Shown: positions 16,135-25,721 of the stretch, in pieces
Position numbering within the stretch: the first letter of the stretch is position 1
Layout: each line of letters begins with the position of its first letter
NCBI GenBank assembly: GCA_024347015.1
Contig: AP024889.1
Coordinates: 2,728,001-2,792,000, forward strand
DNA from: Vibrio pectenicida
GTDB lineage: Bacteria > Pseudomonadota > Gammaproteobacteria > Enterobacterales > Vibrionaceae
Reading direction: 5' to 3'
DNA: 64,000 bases
Program-made: the position numbers and the translations under genes
The notes under the pieces: generated by a model
What the model saw: only the letters and a program-made list of their open reading frames with translations
Database searches by the model: none
What the model was told of the DNA's origin: nothing

Positions 16135-18426
16135 TTATTTAAAACTGGTTCCAATAATAAGATAGAAAGAATCATAGCTCTGTTCTGTTCTGCCGTAACC
16201 TAACATAATTGGCCCAACTGGGGAGTCAATACCGGCAAATATAGACCCTGCACCATACAAGGGTGCTGTATCAGCATTGATGCTGGGATCTGACCAAACA
16301 CCTCCATATTCTATTGATAATCCTAGATAAAAAGGCGACGAAAAAAGGCCGAAGTCATTATCAAACCAACGATATCGATATATTAAACTACCAAAAATTT
16401 TATTCTGACCAATGAGGCTGTTGCGAGGAATTCCAGATAAGTTTAAAAAGCCGCCAAGTTCTTTAGGATTAATAAGGAGTGCCGAGTTTTTACTTTCCGC
16501 TACCCCAACATCAAGATTGGCGACCAAGGTATGGCGATAAAAGCTGTGGGCATAGATTGCCTTGGCCCCGTACTCGAAAGCGGTATCTTCATTGTGTCCT
16601 TCGAATATACTGCCCGTCACTCCGATACTATCATCATGTGACACTAAATAATCCAGATCTAAATACCAACCCTTACTAGGCAAACTGTAGTTATCTAACG
16701 TGTCGATACGATAATTAATAAAACCTCCAACCCTCTTGTATGACACATTACCAAGAGAAGGGAGTGAAGCGAGCTCTCCTGTACCGTCGGTGTATCTAAC
16801 ACCAAACTTAATCCGATTCCAAAGAGTGTTTTGATAACCAAGTGCCCATTCTGCTCCCCATTCATTAAAGTCCATTGGAATGTAGTCACGAGTAGCGCTC
16901 AGAGACGTATCCTCCATACCGCCTTTAGGTAGGTTGACTTTTTCGCTACTATAAGAACCAATAACAGTGGTGAAGAAGTCTGTGTTAAACAAAAGTGGGC
17001 TATACAATTCTCCCAAGACAAGTTTGTCAGAGCCCATTTCGATATTGAGCCTAAATTCTGCTCCCAAAGAATTTAAATCCGTAAAATTGGTTGAGACTCC
17101 AATAGAATATTGACTGTCAGTTTCGAAATCATCCTCTAGAAAAAAGCGAAAGTTGACATAGTTTGGCCCCCATGATTTTTCTCGAATATTGAGCACCAAA
17201 GTATTTTGATTATCAATTTCCTCATAGCGGTAAGTGATAAGCTCGAATCGATCCAATGCGTATAGGTTTTGAACACTATTTTCGATTTCAGCTGTTGGGT
17301 AGCGTCTACCTTGATCGAGTTTAAGGTATTTTTTCAGCGCCTCTTCACTGTAATGACTGTGATTATGGATAACAATTTGTTCGACTATTATTTCATCGCC
17401 ATAGCGAAGTTTTCGCCTAGCATCTTCTTTATGGTCAATGTAGTCCTGATACTCGGATGATGACACGCTATATTGTGCAAGCTTTAGCTTATTGGTGATT
17501 GCAGCTTGATAACCTTGCTGAAAAGCAAACGGCATTTTTTCAAATGCCGTTGTTTCCATATCTCCAACTTGAGGCTTAAGGAAAACATCCCTATCTGTCA
17601 ATGTTTTAGCCTGACGATTTGTTGTACTCCGCACTAGATAATTTGACAACTGATCGGCAACAGTAAATAAGGTTGTAAACTCCTCTTCTTCTCTGTAATC
17701 CGTACTGATATCAACAGCGATGACAACATCAGCTCCCAATGCTCTGGCTACATCAACGGGCATATTATTGGTTACGCCACCATCCACTAACAATTGGCCA
17801 TTAAGCTCATAAGGAGGCAATGCCCCTGGCACAGACATACTCGCCATCATGGCATCAACTAAATACCCATCCCCAATAACAACAGGCTTCAATTCAATAA
17901 TATCGGTTGCAACAGAGCGATAAGGTATGGCGAGATCATCGAAAGACGTAAACGGTGGTAGATTACCGGATGTCTCACGTAAAATTTTCAGCATCCCTTG
18001 CCCCTGAACTATACCTCGAGCGGCATGAACTTCCCCCCAACGTAAACCTAAATCTGTCGTAAGTTGATACCTGTCCTCATACTCTTTATCACGCACACGA
18101 CGCTGACTACGATCGACTCTATCACGATAACCACTGTTCCAATCCACTGTCGTAATAAAGCTCTCGATTTCGTCAGCGCTCATCCCCGTTGAATATAAGC
18201 CACCAACGTATGCCCCCATACTGGTTCCAGTAATATAGTCCACTGGAATTTTGAGTTCTTCTAGAGCCTTTAGCACGCCAATATGAGCCGCTCCCTTGGC
18301 TCCTCCTCCAGCAAGGACCAGTGCAATTTGGGGTCGTTTAACTTCATCAGACTGTTGAGGTATTGCCGACATAGCACTTGGCAGCGACAGTACACTGATA
18401 AGTAAAAAGCACAATACCTTCTTCAC
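16135..18426 (-). CDS. patatin-like phospholipase fused to POTRA and outer-membrane barrel (PlpD-like)
   Basis: 763 residues. Signal peptide at 1-21 (AMSA). The patatin domain has the oxyanion loop GGGAKG at 40-45, the nucleophile elbow GTSMG with S69 at 67-71, and the catalytic Asp in DGG at 215-217, so the Ser-Asp dyad is intact. A POTRA-like segment follows at about 345-405, then a BamA/TpsB-type 16-strand barrel to an aromatic C-terminal end (YLIIGTSFK). This is the type Vd secretion layout of Pseudomonas PlpD, where the lipase is carried across the outer membrane. Lipase activity is inferred from family. It sits 51 bp downstream of mrcB on the same strand. Confidence 0.88.
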   Translation of the reverse strand: MKKVLCFLLISVLSLPSAMSAIPQQSDEVKRPQIALVLAGGGAKGAAHIGVLKALEELKIPVDYITGTSMGAYVGGLYSTGMSADEIESFITTVDWNSGYRDRVDRSQRRVRDKEYEDRYQLTTDLGLRWGEVHAARGIVQGQGMLKILRETSGNLPPFTSFDDLAIPYRSVATDIIELKPVVIGDGYLVDAMMASMSVPGALPPYELNGQLLVDGGVTNNMPVDVARALGADVVIAVDISTDYREEEEFTTLFTVADQLSNYLVRSTTNRQAKTLTDRDVFLKPQVGDMETTAFEKMPFAFQQGYQAAITNKLKLAQYSVSSSEYQDYIDHKEDARRKLRYGDEIIVEQIVIHNHSHYSEEALKKYLKLDQGRRYPTAEIENSVQNLYALDRFELITYRYEEIDNQNTLVLNIREKSWGPNYVNFRFFLEDDFETDSQYSIGVSTNFTDLNSLGAEFRLNIEMGSDKLVLGELYSPLLFNTDFFTTVIGSYSSEKVNLPKGGMEDTSLSATRDYIPMDFNEWGAEWALGYQNTLWNRIKFGVRYTDGTGELASLPSLGNVSYKRVGGFINYRIDTLDNYSLPSKGWYLDLDYLVSHDDSIGVTGSIFEGHNEDTAFEYGAKAIYAHSFYRHTLVANLDVGVAESKNSALLINPKELGGFLNLSGIPRNSLIGQNKIFGSLIYRYRWFDNDFGLFSSPFYLGLSIEYGGVWSDPSINADTAPLYGAGSIFAGIDSPVGPIMLGYGRTEQSYDSFYLIIGTSFK

Positions 18427-18477
18427 TCTCCAACTCCTTTTTGGGTAACACAGATGTAAAACTTAATTAATTGAGAA

Positions 18478-20838
18478 TTACCAGCTGAATAACTTTTTAA
18501 TCCATTGTGTAGGCTGATTTTCACACTGTTGCTTCAATCGATTGTCAACGTCCCACATAGGAAGTTTAAATGCATTATCACAATCTAGTTGGAGGCTTCC
18601 GTTATCAGTATAAGTAAAACCAAGAGTGCTTATTCCTTGCGGCCAAGGTAAAGATAAGGTTTCAGGAATACGATGCTTTAGGTATTCCGCATACACTCTC
18701 AGTGCGCCGCTAGAACCTGTCAACTTGGTCGGCTGGTTATCATCGCGGCCAAGCCAGACAGTCGTCACTTCACGACCATCGATACCAACAAACCAACTAT
18801 CACGAGTATCGTTACTGGTGCCTGTTTTTCCTGCCAATGCTGCCCAACCAAACTGACTATTAAGATATCGACCCGTTCCCTCCAACACACCGCGTTTCAT
18901 CGCATAAGTCGTCAGCCAAGCAGCTTGCTGATCAATGGTTTGTGAAGTTTTAGGTAAAGATTGGAATAGCACATTACCTTCCTTGTCTACCACAGAGCGC
19001 AGTGCGGATAACTGAGAGCGCTTACCAGAGTTGGTCAATGTTTGATACATCTGCGCCACCTGAAAAGGTGTCAACGTGAAAGAACCGAGGAACATCGAAG
19101 GGACAGGCCTAACTTCATTACGATCGACACCAAGTTTGGCAAGTGTATCGATAACATTCGAAATACCTAACTGCATGCCTAATTCAACAGTAGGCACATT
19201 GAGTGACTTGGCGAGTGCCAAATACAAAGGTACATCACCTCTGAATTTTCGATCATAGTTACGTGGCGACCAAACACTACCTTTAGAGCCTTTTAGGCTA
19301 ATAGGCTTATCATGCAAAGTAGTCGCAAGATTGTACTTTTGGGGTTGTTCTAAAGCTGTTAAATACACAGCAGGCTTAACTAGTGACCCAATTTGACGAC
19401 TGGCATTTAAAGCACGATTAAAACCATCATAACCAGTGCGTTTTCCTCCAACCATAGCGCGTATTTCACCAGTATGACGGTCAACTGCAATCGCAGCACC
19501 TTCTAGAGATTTACCAGCTACTTGACTCAACTGTGGGATTTTTCTCGCGATTGCCTGCTCTAGTTCCTGTTGTGATACAGGATCTAGGGAAGTAAAGACC
19601 CTTAGTCCAACATCAGACTTAAATACGCTCCCCACTTTTTGTTTTAGTTCTATTTTAAGTTGTTGAAAATAAGCAGGCTGACGGCTAGCAATACGAGGGT
19701 TATCTTGTATATCCAGTGGACGGCTAGCGGCTATTTCATACTGACTTGCACTCAACACCCCTTGCTGCATCATCAGGCGTAACACAAGATCTCTACGCTC
19801 TTTAGCTCTCTCTGGATAGCGTATTGGGTTGTAATATGAAGGCCCTTTTACCATACCCACTAACAGAGCAAGCTGATCAATTCTGAGTTCTTGAATCGGT
19901 TGACCAAAATACAACCTAGAGGCCAAACCAAAACCATGAATCGCTTCACCACGGCTTTGACCTAAGTAAACCTCATTGAGGTATCCTTCTAAGATACGAT
20001 CTTTGCTGTACCTATAATCAATAATTAGGGCCATATAAGCTTCACGTAACTTACGCCACAATGTCCTATCGCGAGAAAGGAAAATGTTCTTCGCTAACTG
20101 CTGAGTCAGGGTACTTCCACCCTGAACCGTTCTTCCCGCTTTAAGGTTCGCCACCATAGCACGTGCAATCGCTAATGGTGATACTCCATCATGCTGATAA
20201 AAATCCCTATCTTCCGTCACCAACAAAGCATCAACCATAATTTCTGGAAACTGATCTCTCCTTAGGAACAAGCGCTGTTCATCATGATCTTTTTCTAACA
20301 TTCCCAGCATTTTAGGTTCAATACGTAAGTAGCCAAGATCAGCTGACTTCTCTAATGATTTAATCTGCTTCAAGCCTGCGGTATCAAAATATAACATGAC
20401 ATGGCGATCGGGTTCTGGCCCATTAGTAAACTCAAACGGACGGCGAAATAATTCAATCTTGGTGGAAGAAGAAGAATACTCTCCAGGGTAACGAGGGTGG
20501 CGAACTTTACGATAATTGAGCACATCTAACTCATTACGTACTTCTTGTATTGAAATACTATCACCCGGAGCAAGATTTAGAATCCGTGCATAAACCACAG
20601 TTGGTAAATCAAATAATTGCCCCTCAAAACGCTGCTTAACCACACTATCAAGGTATACGCCAACAAATACGATTAAAACCAAGCCCGCTAAGCATACTTT
20701 CCAAGAAACACTCCAAAGCATCTTTAACCAACTGCGTTGATTTTCCTTTGAGCGCTTACGCTTTGCCGATGATGGTTTACGTGGTGACTTGTTACCGGTT
20801 TTTGCTTTGTTATTATTGGGAGTTGATTTCTTGCTCAT
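18478..20838 (-). CDS. mrcB: penicillin-binding protein 1B (bifunctional peptidoglycan synthase)
   Basis: 786 residues. Basic cytoplasmic tail, one transmembrane helix at about 46-62, a UB2H-like domain, then a GT51 glycosyltransferase with catalytic E211 (EDRDFYQHDG) and QGGSTLTQQLAKN near 241-253. The transpeptidase has the active SxxK serine S487 (GSLVK) and a KTGTS box near the C-terminal third. It polymerises and cross-links glycan strands at the inner membrane, activated by LpoB-type lipoproteins in relatives. Its ATG overlaps the hrpB stop by 4 bases. Confidence 0.95.
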   Translation of the reverse strand: MSKKSTPNNNKAKTGNKSPRKPSSAKRKRSKENQRSWLKMLWSVSWKVCLAGLVLIVFVGVYLDSVVKQRFEGQLFDLPTVVYARILNLAPGDSISIQEVRNELDVLNYRKVRHPRYPGEYSSSSTKIELFRRPFEFTNGPEPDRHVMLYFDTAGLKQIKSLEKSADLGYLRIEPKMLGMLEKDHDEQRLFLRRDQFPEIMVDALLVTEDRDFYQHDGVSPLAIARAMVANLKAGRTVQGGSTLTQQLAKNIFLSRDRTLWRKLREAYMALIIDYRYSKDRILEGYLNEVYLGQSRGEAIHGFGLASRLYFGQPIQELRIDQLALLVGMVKGPSYYNPIRYPERAKERRDLVLRLMMQQGVLSASQYEIAASRPLDIQDNPRIASRQPAYFQQLKIELKQKVGSVFKSDVGLRVFTSLDPVSQQELEQAIARKIPQLSQVAGKSLEGAAIAVDRHTGEIRAMVGGKRTGYDGFNRALNASRQIGSLVKPAVYLTALEQPQKYNLATTLHDKPISLKGSKGSVWSPRNYDRKFRGDVPLYLALAKSLNVPTVELGMQLGISNVIDTLAKLGVDRNEVRPVPSMFLGSFTLTPFQVAQMYQTLTNSGKRSQLSALRSVVDKEGNVLFQSLPKTSQTIDQQAAWLTTYAMKRGVLEGTGRYLNSQFGWAALAGKTGTSNDTRDSWFVGIDGREVTTVWLGRDDNQPTKLTGSSGALRVYAEYLKHRIPETLSLPWPQGISTLGFTYTDNGSLQLDCDNAFKLPMWDVDNRLKQQCENQPTQWIKKLFSW

Positions 20839-23294
20839 GAGTTTAGTTGCCGCTTAGTTTTTGTCGTAGCCACGTGATTGGCAGGATCATCTGGCCATAC
20901 ATGCTTGGGGTAACGCCCTTTCATCTCTTTTTGCACTTCTTTATAGGATCCGGCCCAAAAGCTTGCCAAATCACGTGTTACTTGTAACGGACGCTGTGCA
21001 GGAGACAGCAGTTCCACCAGTAAAGTTTTATTCCCCTGCGCTATTTGTGGTGATACTTGCTCACCAAACATTTCCTGCATGCGAACAGACAGCACAGCTT
21101 CTTGGCCATGCTGATAGCGAATCTTTTTTTTCGTCCCTGTTGGTAAGACGTAATACACAGGTAACCATTGATCTATTTTCTGATTTAGTGGCCAAGAAAG
21201 ATAGGACATTAACGCTGGTTCAATATCGATTGTTTGCATTGCTTTTAGTGAAGTAACTCCAATTAAATATGGCTCAAGCCATTGCTCAAGATTTTCTAGT
21301 AGCTCCTCTTCAGTCATGTCCGGCCATGTATAATCTGGTAACCAATCTGCAGCGCAACGAATCCGTTCCAGCGTTTGCTTACTTTTCTCCGACCAGTTTA
21401 ATACACCTAACCCTTTGCGTCTTACATAGTTGAGTAAAGCTTGGGTGATTTTTTTTGCTTCAGGACTCGGTAAAGTAATCCTCTCGATGATCAAGCTGCC
21501 AATACATTTTTGCGACTCAGCTTTCAAGCGCCCTTTGGCATCATCCCAATCAATACTTTCATGAATCAGGAAGAATTGATGACACCATTTCTCAAGTACC
21601 ATCAATTGAAGTTCTACCGCTAAAAAAATCCTAGAAGAACCAGAATGACTACGCATGAGATCAGCAATAACTATATATTCTGATGTCGCTAGTCCTTCGT
21701 AATTACTCATCTCTGCTCCATGGCTGTTAGAAAGCAAAAACTTACCAACTTGCCCTTTCCGCAATTGTGCTATTCGGTCTGGAAATGCAGTGGCTAACAT
21801 AACAGCAACTAGAGATTCATCGATAAAAGAATGTGAAAAGTTGCACGAAAGTTTGCACGCTAAGGCTAAACCTCGCTGATAAACAACGTTCTGCTGAGCA
21901 TGTACCCCTCGCTTAAAACGGTCGACCGAATGTAAAAAATTCACACAATCACGCTCTGGCGTTTCCAACAATGCAGCGACTGCTGGTGCCGTATCTTGCC
22001 ATGCTTGTACTTTTGAATAGGTCAACATTGCTGCAATTCTTGGTTCTACCCCAAGTTCACAAGCCAACTTGCCTTGTGCGGTTAGCTGATATTTGCTATC
22101 CAATAAACCAAGCCGAATGAGTAACTGTTTTGATTGTTCAATAGCCCCCTTTGGAGGAACATCAAGCCACTTTAAGTCCGTTGGTTCAGTCGTCCCCCAT
22201 TGCACTAACTCAAACGTTAAACTCAATAAGTCTGAAGAAATAATTTCTGCGGAAGGAACCTCTGGCTGCTGTTTCATTTGGCTCTCAGAATACAGCCTGA
22301 CACAAATACCTGCTTCTAGCCGCCCCGCTCGTCCTGCCCTTTGCTCCGCCGATGATTGAGCAATACGAATTTGCTCAAGCTTAGTGACTCCATTTTTAAC
22401 ATCAAACTTCGCCGTTCGCTGCAAACCAGAATCTATCACAATACGTACACCTTCTATCGTCAAGGAGGTTTCGGCAATATTGGTGGCCAACACAACTTTA
22501 CGTCGACCTTTGGTAGAAGCTTGAATAGCGGCTTGCTGCTGCTGAACATTCAATTGCCCATACAAAGGGCAAATATCTATATTTTCCGCTAGACCTGTTA
22601 AGCTCTGAGCAACATACTTAATCGCAGCGATACCGGGCAAAAACGCTAATAATGATCCCACCTCTGTGCTTAACAAGGAATAAATCTGTGCCACCATAGC
22701 TTGCTCATAGCCTTGGTTCGGTTTTAAAGGATGATAGCGATACTCAACCGGATAATGTCGACCTTGGGACTCAATATATATCGAGTCTGGCATCAATTGC
22801 CCAAGAGCATCTTGGTCCAAGGTCGCTGACATAATGACTAACTTTAAATCACCTCGTAATACTTCCTGAACCTCAAGAGAAAGCGCCAAAGCTGTATCAG
22901 CATGAATACTACGTTCGTGAAACTCATCAAAAATCAGTAAAGATACATTGGTGAGCTCGGGATCAGTTTGGATCATGCGGGTTAAAATCCCTTCAGTGAC
23001 TATCTCTAGTTTGGTGTTCGCACTAACTTTAGATTCCCCTTTCATTCGATAACCAACGCGTTGACCAAGCCTTTCCCCTAGCTGTTGCGCAAGATAATAA
23101 GCAATGTTACGTGCAGCTAAGCGTCTTGGCTCTAGCATGATTATCTTTCCATCAACTAAATTCTCAGCCAATAACCGTAATGGGAAATAGGTTGATTTGC
23201 CTGCACCAGGCGCTGCCTTAAGGATCACTTGGGAGTGAGTTCGAATACCAGATAGTAACTCTGACATCACGCTCTCTATGGGAAGCTGTGACAA
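20835..23294 (-). CDS. hrpB: ATP-dependent RNA helicase HrpB
   Basis: DEAH-type helicase of about 819 residues. Walker A (PGAGKST) is near residue 29-35, the DEFH box is in LLIFDEFHERS, SAT is in IMSATLD, and motif VI is in SSAEQRAGRAGR. Helicase C, HA2 and HrpB C-terminal domains follow. I place the start at a TTG (23294) giving MSQLPIESV as in E. coli HrpB, with AAGG 7-8 bases upstream. The longer reading from 23366 would run across the start of the divergent sfsA gene. The RNA target is unknown in general. It overlaps mrcB by 4 bases. Confidence 0.9.
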   Translation of the reverse strand: MSQLPIESVMSELLSGIRTHSQVILKAAPGAGKSTYFPLRLLAENLVDGKIIMLEPRRLAARNIAYYLAQQLGERLGQRVGYRMKGESKVSANTKLEIVTEGILTRMIQTDPELTNVSLLIFDEFHERSIHADTALALSLEVQEVLRGDLKLVIMSATLDQDALGQLMPDSIYIESQGRHYPVEYRYHPLKPNQGYEQAMVAQIYSLLSTEVGSLLAFLPGIAAIKYVAQSLTGLAENIDICPLYGQLNVQQQQAAIQASTKGRRKVVLATNIAETSLTIEGVRIVIDSGLQRTAKFDVKNGVTKLEQIRIAQSSAEQRAGRAGRLEAGICVRLYSESQMKQQPEVPSAEIISSDLLSLTFELVQWGTTEPTDLKWLDVPPKGAIEQSKQLLIRLGLLDSKYQLTAQGKLACELGVEPRIAAMLTYSKVQAWQDTAPAVAALLETPERDCVNFLHSVDRFKRGVHAQQNVVYQRGLALACKLSCNFSHSFIDESLVAVMLATAFPDRIAQLRKGQVGKFLLSNSHGAEMSNYEGLATSEYIVIADLMRSHSGSSRIFLAVELQLMVLEKWCHQFFLIHESIDWDDAKGRLKAESQKCIGSLIIERITLPSPEAKKITQALLNYVRRKGLGVLNWSEKSKQTLERIRCAADWLPDYTWPDMTEEELLENLEQWLEPYLIGVTSLKAMQTIDIEPALMSYLSWPLNQKIDQWLPVYYVLPTGTKKKIRYQHGQEAVLSVRMQEMFGEQVSPQIAQGNKTLLVELLSPAQRPLQVTRDLASFWAGSYKEVQKEMKGRYPKHVWPDDPANHVATTKTKRQLNS

Positions 23295-23348
23295 TTGAAA
23301 AACCTTATGGTGTAATAATGTAAATATTGTACATAAATCCAGCCTCAA

Positions 23349-24062
23349 ATGAAGTTTGAACCTCAATTGCAGCCCGCTACTTTGATTAAACGCTATAAAC
23401 GTTTTCTTGCAGACATCCGCTTATCCGATGGTTCAGAAATAACCATCCACTGTGCTAATACTGGTGCAATGACTGGCTGCGCAACACCTGATAATACCAT
23501 TTGGTATTCAACATCAAACAACCCCAAACGCAAGTATCCACACAGTTGGGAACTGACCAAAACTGAAAATGGAGACACAATTTGTGTTAACACTGCCCGA
23601 TCAAATCAACTCGCTGTAGAAGCTATCGAATCAGGTACAATCAATGAATTGATAGGATACGAGCAAATTAAAACTGAAGTTCAATATGGCGATGAAAATA
23701 GCCGAATTGATATACTGCTCATGTCATCACAGCGACCTAACTGCTATATAGAAGTGAAAAGCGTGACTTTACTTGATGAGTTACATCAAGGTCAGGGATA
23801 CTTTCCCGATGCAGTAACCACTCGTGGACAGAAGCACCTGAGAGAGCTCACAAAAATGGTCCAAAATGGATACAGAGCAGTACTTTTATTCACAGTTTTG
23901 CATTCTGGTATTGAAAAAGTCTCTCCTGCACACCATATAGACCCACAATATTCAAAATTATTGAAGAGTGCGCAAGAACAAGGCGTAGAAGTACTGTGCT
24001 ATACCGCACAACTATCAAACACTGAGATGAAGCTAATAGAATCTATCAGTTTCATCGGTTAA
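23349..24062 (+). CDS. sfsA: DNA/RNA nuclease SfsA (sugar fermentation stimulation protein)
   Basis: 237 residues, standard length. The N-terminal OB-like part ([26 protein letters not shown]) precedes a PD-(D/E)xK-type nuclease core with RIDILL and [10 protein letters not shown], then the conserved [18 protein letters not shown]. It matches E. coli SfsA throughout. The historical role was a sugar-fermentation regulator; nuclease activity is the more recent family assignment. It diverges from hrpB, with 54 bp between the proposed starts, and precedes dksA as in enterobacteria. Confidence 0.93.
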   Translation: MKFEPQLQPATLIKRYKRFLADIRLSDGSEITIHCANTGAMTGCATPDNTIWYSTSNNPKRKYPHSWELTKTENGDTICVNTARSNQLAVEAIESGTINELIGYEQIKTEVQYGDENSRIDILLMSSQRPNCYIEVKSVTLLDELHQGQGYFPDAVTTRGQKHLRELTKMVQNGYRAVLLFTVLHSGIEKVSPAHHIDPQYSKLLKSAQEQGVEVLCYTAQLSNTEMKLIESISFIG

Positions 24063-24113
24063 GAGAAAAAATGGTGTCATCTTCACATTGACAGCAAGTT
24101 TACTCTACAGAGT

Positions 24114-24142
24114 TTGCCTCACTTTGTTCTTTTTGCTATAGA
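24114..24142 (+). promoter_or_regulatory. predicted dksA promoter
   Basis: TTGCCT (24114-24119), a 17-bp spacer and an extended -10 TGCTATAGA (TATAGA 24137-24142), about 58 bp before the dksA start. The match is moderate (4/6 and 4/6, plus the TGn extension). Confidence 0.45.
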
Positions 24143-24200
24143 TAGCCGCCTTAAAATCCAACTGCTAGGCAGTGGATTAGGTGTAAGTAGGAGATGCTGC

Positions 24201-24647
24201 ATGTCAGAATCGAAAAAAAAAGCGCTAGGCATCCTAGCCATTGCAGGGGTTGAGCCATATACAGAGAAAGCTGGTGAAGAATACATGTCATCAGATCAAC
24301 TGGCTCATTTCACAAAAATTTTGACAGCATGGCGTAACCAGCTCAGGGAAGAAGTTGATCGCACTGTGCACCATATGCAGGACGAAGCAGCAAATTTCCC
24401 TGATCCTGTTGATCGTGCATCTCAAGAAGAAGAATTTAGCTTAGAACTTCGCAATAGAGATCGAGAGCGCCGTCTTATTAAAAAAATTGAAAAAACACTC
24501 AATAAAATTGAAGAAGATGATTTTGGTTTCTGTGAGTCTTGTGGGGTTGAAATTGGTATTCGTCGTTTAGAAGCTCGTCCTACAGCTGATCTATGTATCG
24601 ATTGTAAAACGCTGGCGGAAATCAAAGAAAAGCAGATGCAAGGTTAA
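24201..24647 (+). CDS. dksA: RNA polymerase-binding transcription factor DksA
   Basis: 148 residues, nearly the same as E. coli DksA. Coiled-coil hairpin with the tip aspartates in [11 protein letters not shown] (D68 and D71 here, equivalent to E. coli D71 and D74), and a zinc finger with C111, C114, C132 and C135. It enters the RNA polymerase secondary channel and works with ppGpp in the stringent response. The ATG at 24201 has AGGAG 7 bases upstream; the longer frame from 24114 covers the promoter and is not used. A terminator follows. Confidence 0.97.
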   Translation: MSESKKKALGILAIAGVEPYTEKAGEEYMSSDQLAHFTKILTAWRNQLREEVDRTVHHMQDEAANFPDPVDRASQEEEFSLELRNRDRERRLIKKIEKTLNKIEEDDFGFCESCGVEIGIRRLEARPTADLCIDCKTLAEIKEKQMQG

Positions 24648-24669
24648 GTGTGAACACAACACTAACTAC

Positions 24670-24693
24670 AGAGGGAGCATTGGCTCTCTTTTT
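24670..24693 (+). terminator. intrinsic terminator after dksA
   Basis: A stem of about 9 bp around GAGC-ATTG-GCTC, with G-U pairs in the outer part, followed by five T residues, about 23 bp after the dksA stop. Confidence 0.65.
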
Positions 24694-24717
24694 GATTTGA
24701 TAAACTAGAATTTCAAG

Positions 24718-25608
24718 ATGACTTATATTGGCCGTTTTGCCCCTTCTCCTTCAGGGCCCCTGCATTTTGGCTCGCTGGTCGCAGCTTTAGGCAGTTACTT
24801 TCAGGCAAAATCTCAGCAAGGAAAATGGCTGGTACGTATAGAAGATCTCGACCCTCCAAGAGAAGTCTTTGGAGCCGCAGATTTAATTTTGCGTACTTTG
24901 GAAGCCTACCACCTATACTGGGATGGAGAAGTCATCTATCAAAGCCAGCGTCATTCTCTTTATCAAGCACAGCTAGAATATTGGCTTGCATCAAAACAAG
25001 CGTATTACTGCCAATGCACTCGTAAACAAGTGAAAATCATGGGTGGATATTATGATGGTACTTGCCGTCATCGCACAATAAATGATATTAATAATTGCGC
25101 AATTCGCTTAGTCATGACGCATCCGGTTGAGTTATTTATAGATAGGAAACATGGCCAATTAAATATTCCTTCTCAACTTGCTCACGAAGACTTTATTGTT
25201 AAACGAAGAGACGGTTTGTTTGCCTATAACCTAGCAGTTGTTATTGATGATATCGCTCAGGGAATTACTGAGGTAGTGCGTGGTGCAGATTTAATTGAGC
25301 CCACTGGTAGACAAATCAGTTTGTACCACATTCTGAATCAGCAGCCCATTGACTATATTCATCTCCCTTTAGCCTTAGATAATCACGGTCAAAAACTGTC
25401 CAAACAGAACCACGCTCCTTCGCTCAATCCTGACCACCCAAAACCTGCTTTAATAAGTGCAATGCGTTTTTTAGGTTTTGAAATAAATAAAGAAATTGAG
25501 CAGTGCAGTGTAAGTGAGATCATTGATTGGGGCATTGCAAACTGGAGTATTGAAAAAGTACCAGATACAACTGAAGTAACACCGCGATTCTCAAATAGCT
25601 CACTGTAG
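24718..25608 (+). CDS. gluQ: glutamyl-Q tRNA(Asp) synthetase
   Basis: 296 residues: a truncated glutamyl-tRNA synthetase with only the catalytic core. The HIGH-like motif is in PSPSGPLHFGSL and the KMSKS-like motif is KLSKQN. Cysteines in CQCTR and YDGTCRHR correspond to the zinc region of YadB. It charges glutamate onto the queuosine of tRNA(Asp), not onto an acceptor end. The dksA-gluQ-pcnB order is the same as in E. coli. No strong Shine-Dalgarno is visible at the ATG. Confidence 0.93.
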   Translation: MTYIGRFAPSPSGPLHFGSLVAALGSYFQAKSQQGKWLVRIEDLDPPREVFGAADLILRTLEAYHLYWDGEVIYQSQRHSLYQAQLEYWLASKQAYYCQCTRKQVKIMGGYYDGTCRHRTINDINNCAIRLVMTHPVELFIDRKHGQLNIPSQLAHEDFIVKRRDGLFAYNLAVVIDDIAQGITEVVRGADLIEPTGRQISLYHILNQQPIDYIHLPLALDNHGQKLSKQNHAPSLNPDHPKPALISAMRFLGFEINKEIEQCSVSEIIDWGIANWSIEKVPDTTEVTPRFSNSSL

Positions 25609-25721
25609 GCTATTATTAGCCGCGAAATTAGCCCTAACGACGTAAACGGAACCATAAGCCAGGCCCAAAATAGGCACACTCGAGTACTGGTGATGAGAGC
25701 CGCCAGAAATACGAGTAATTA

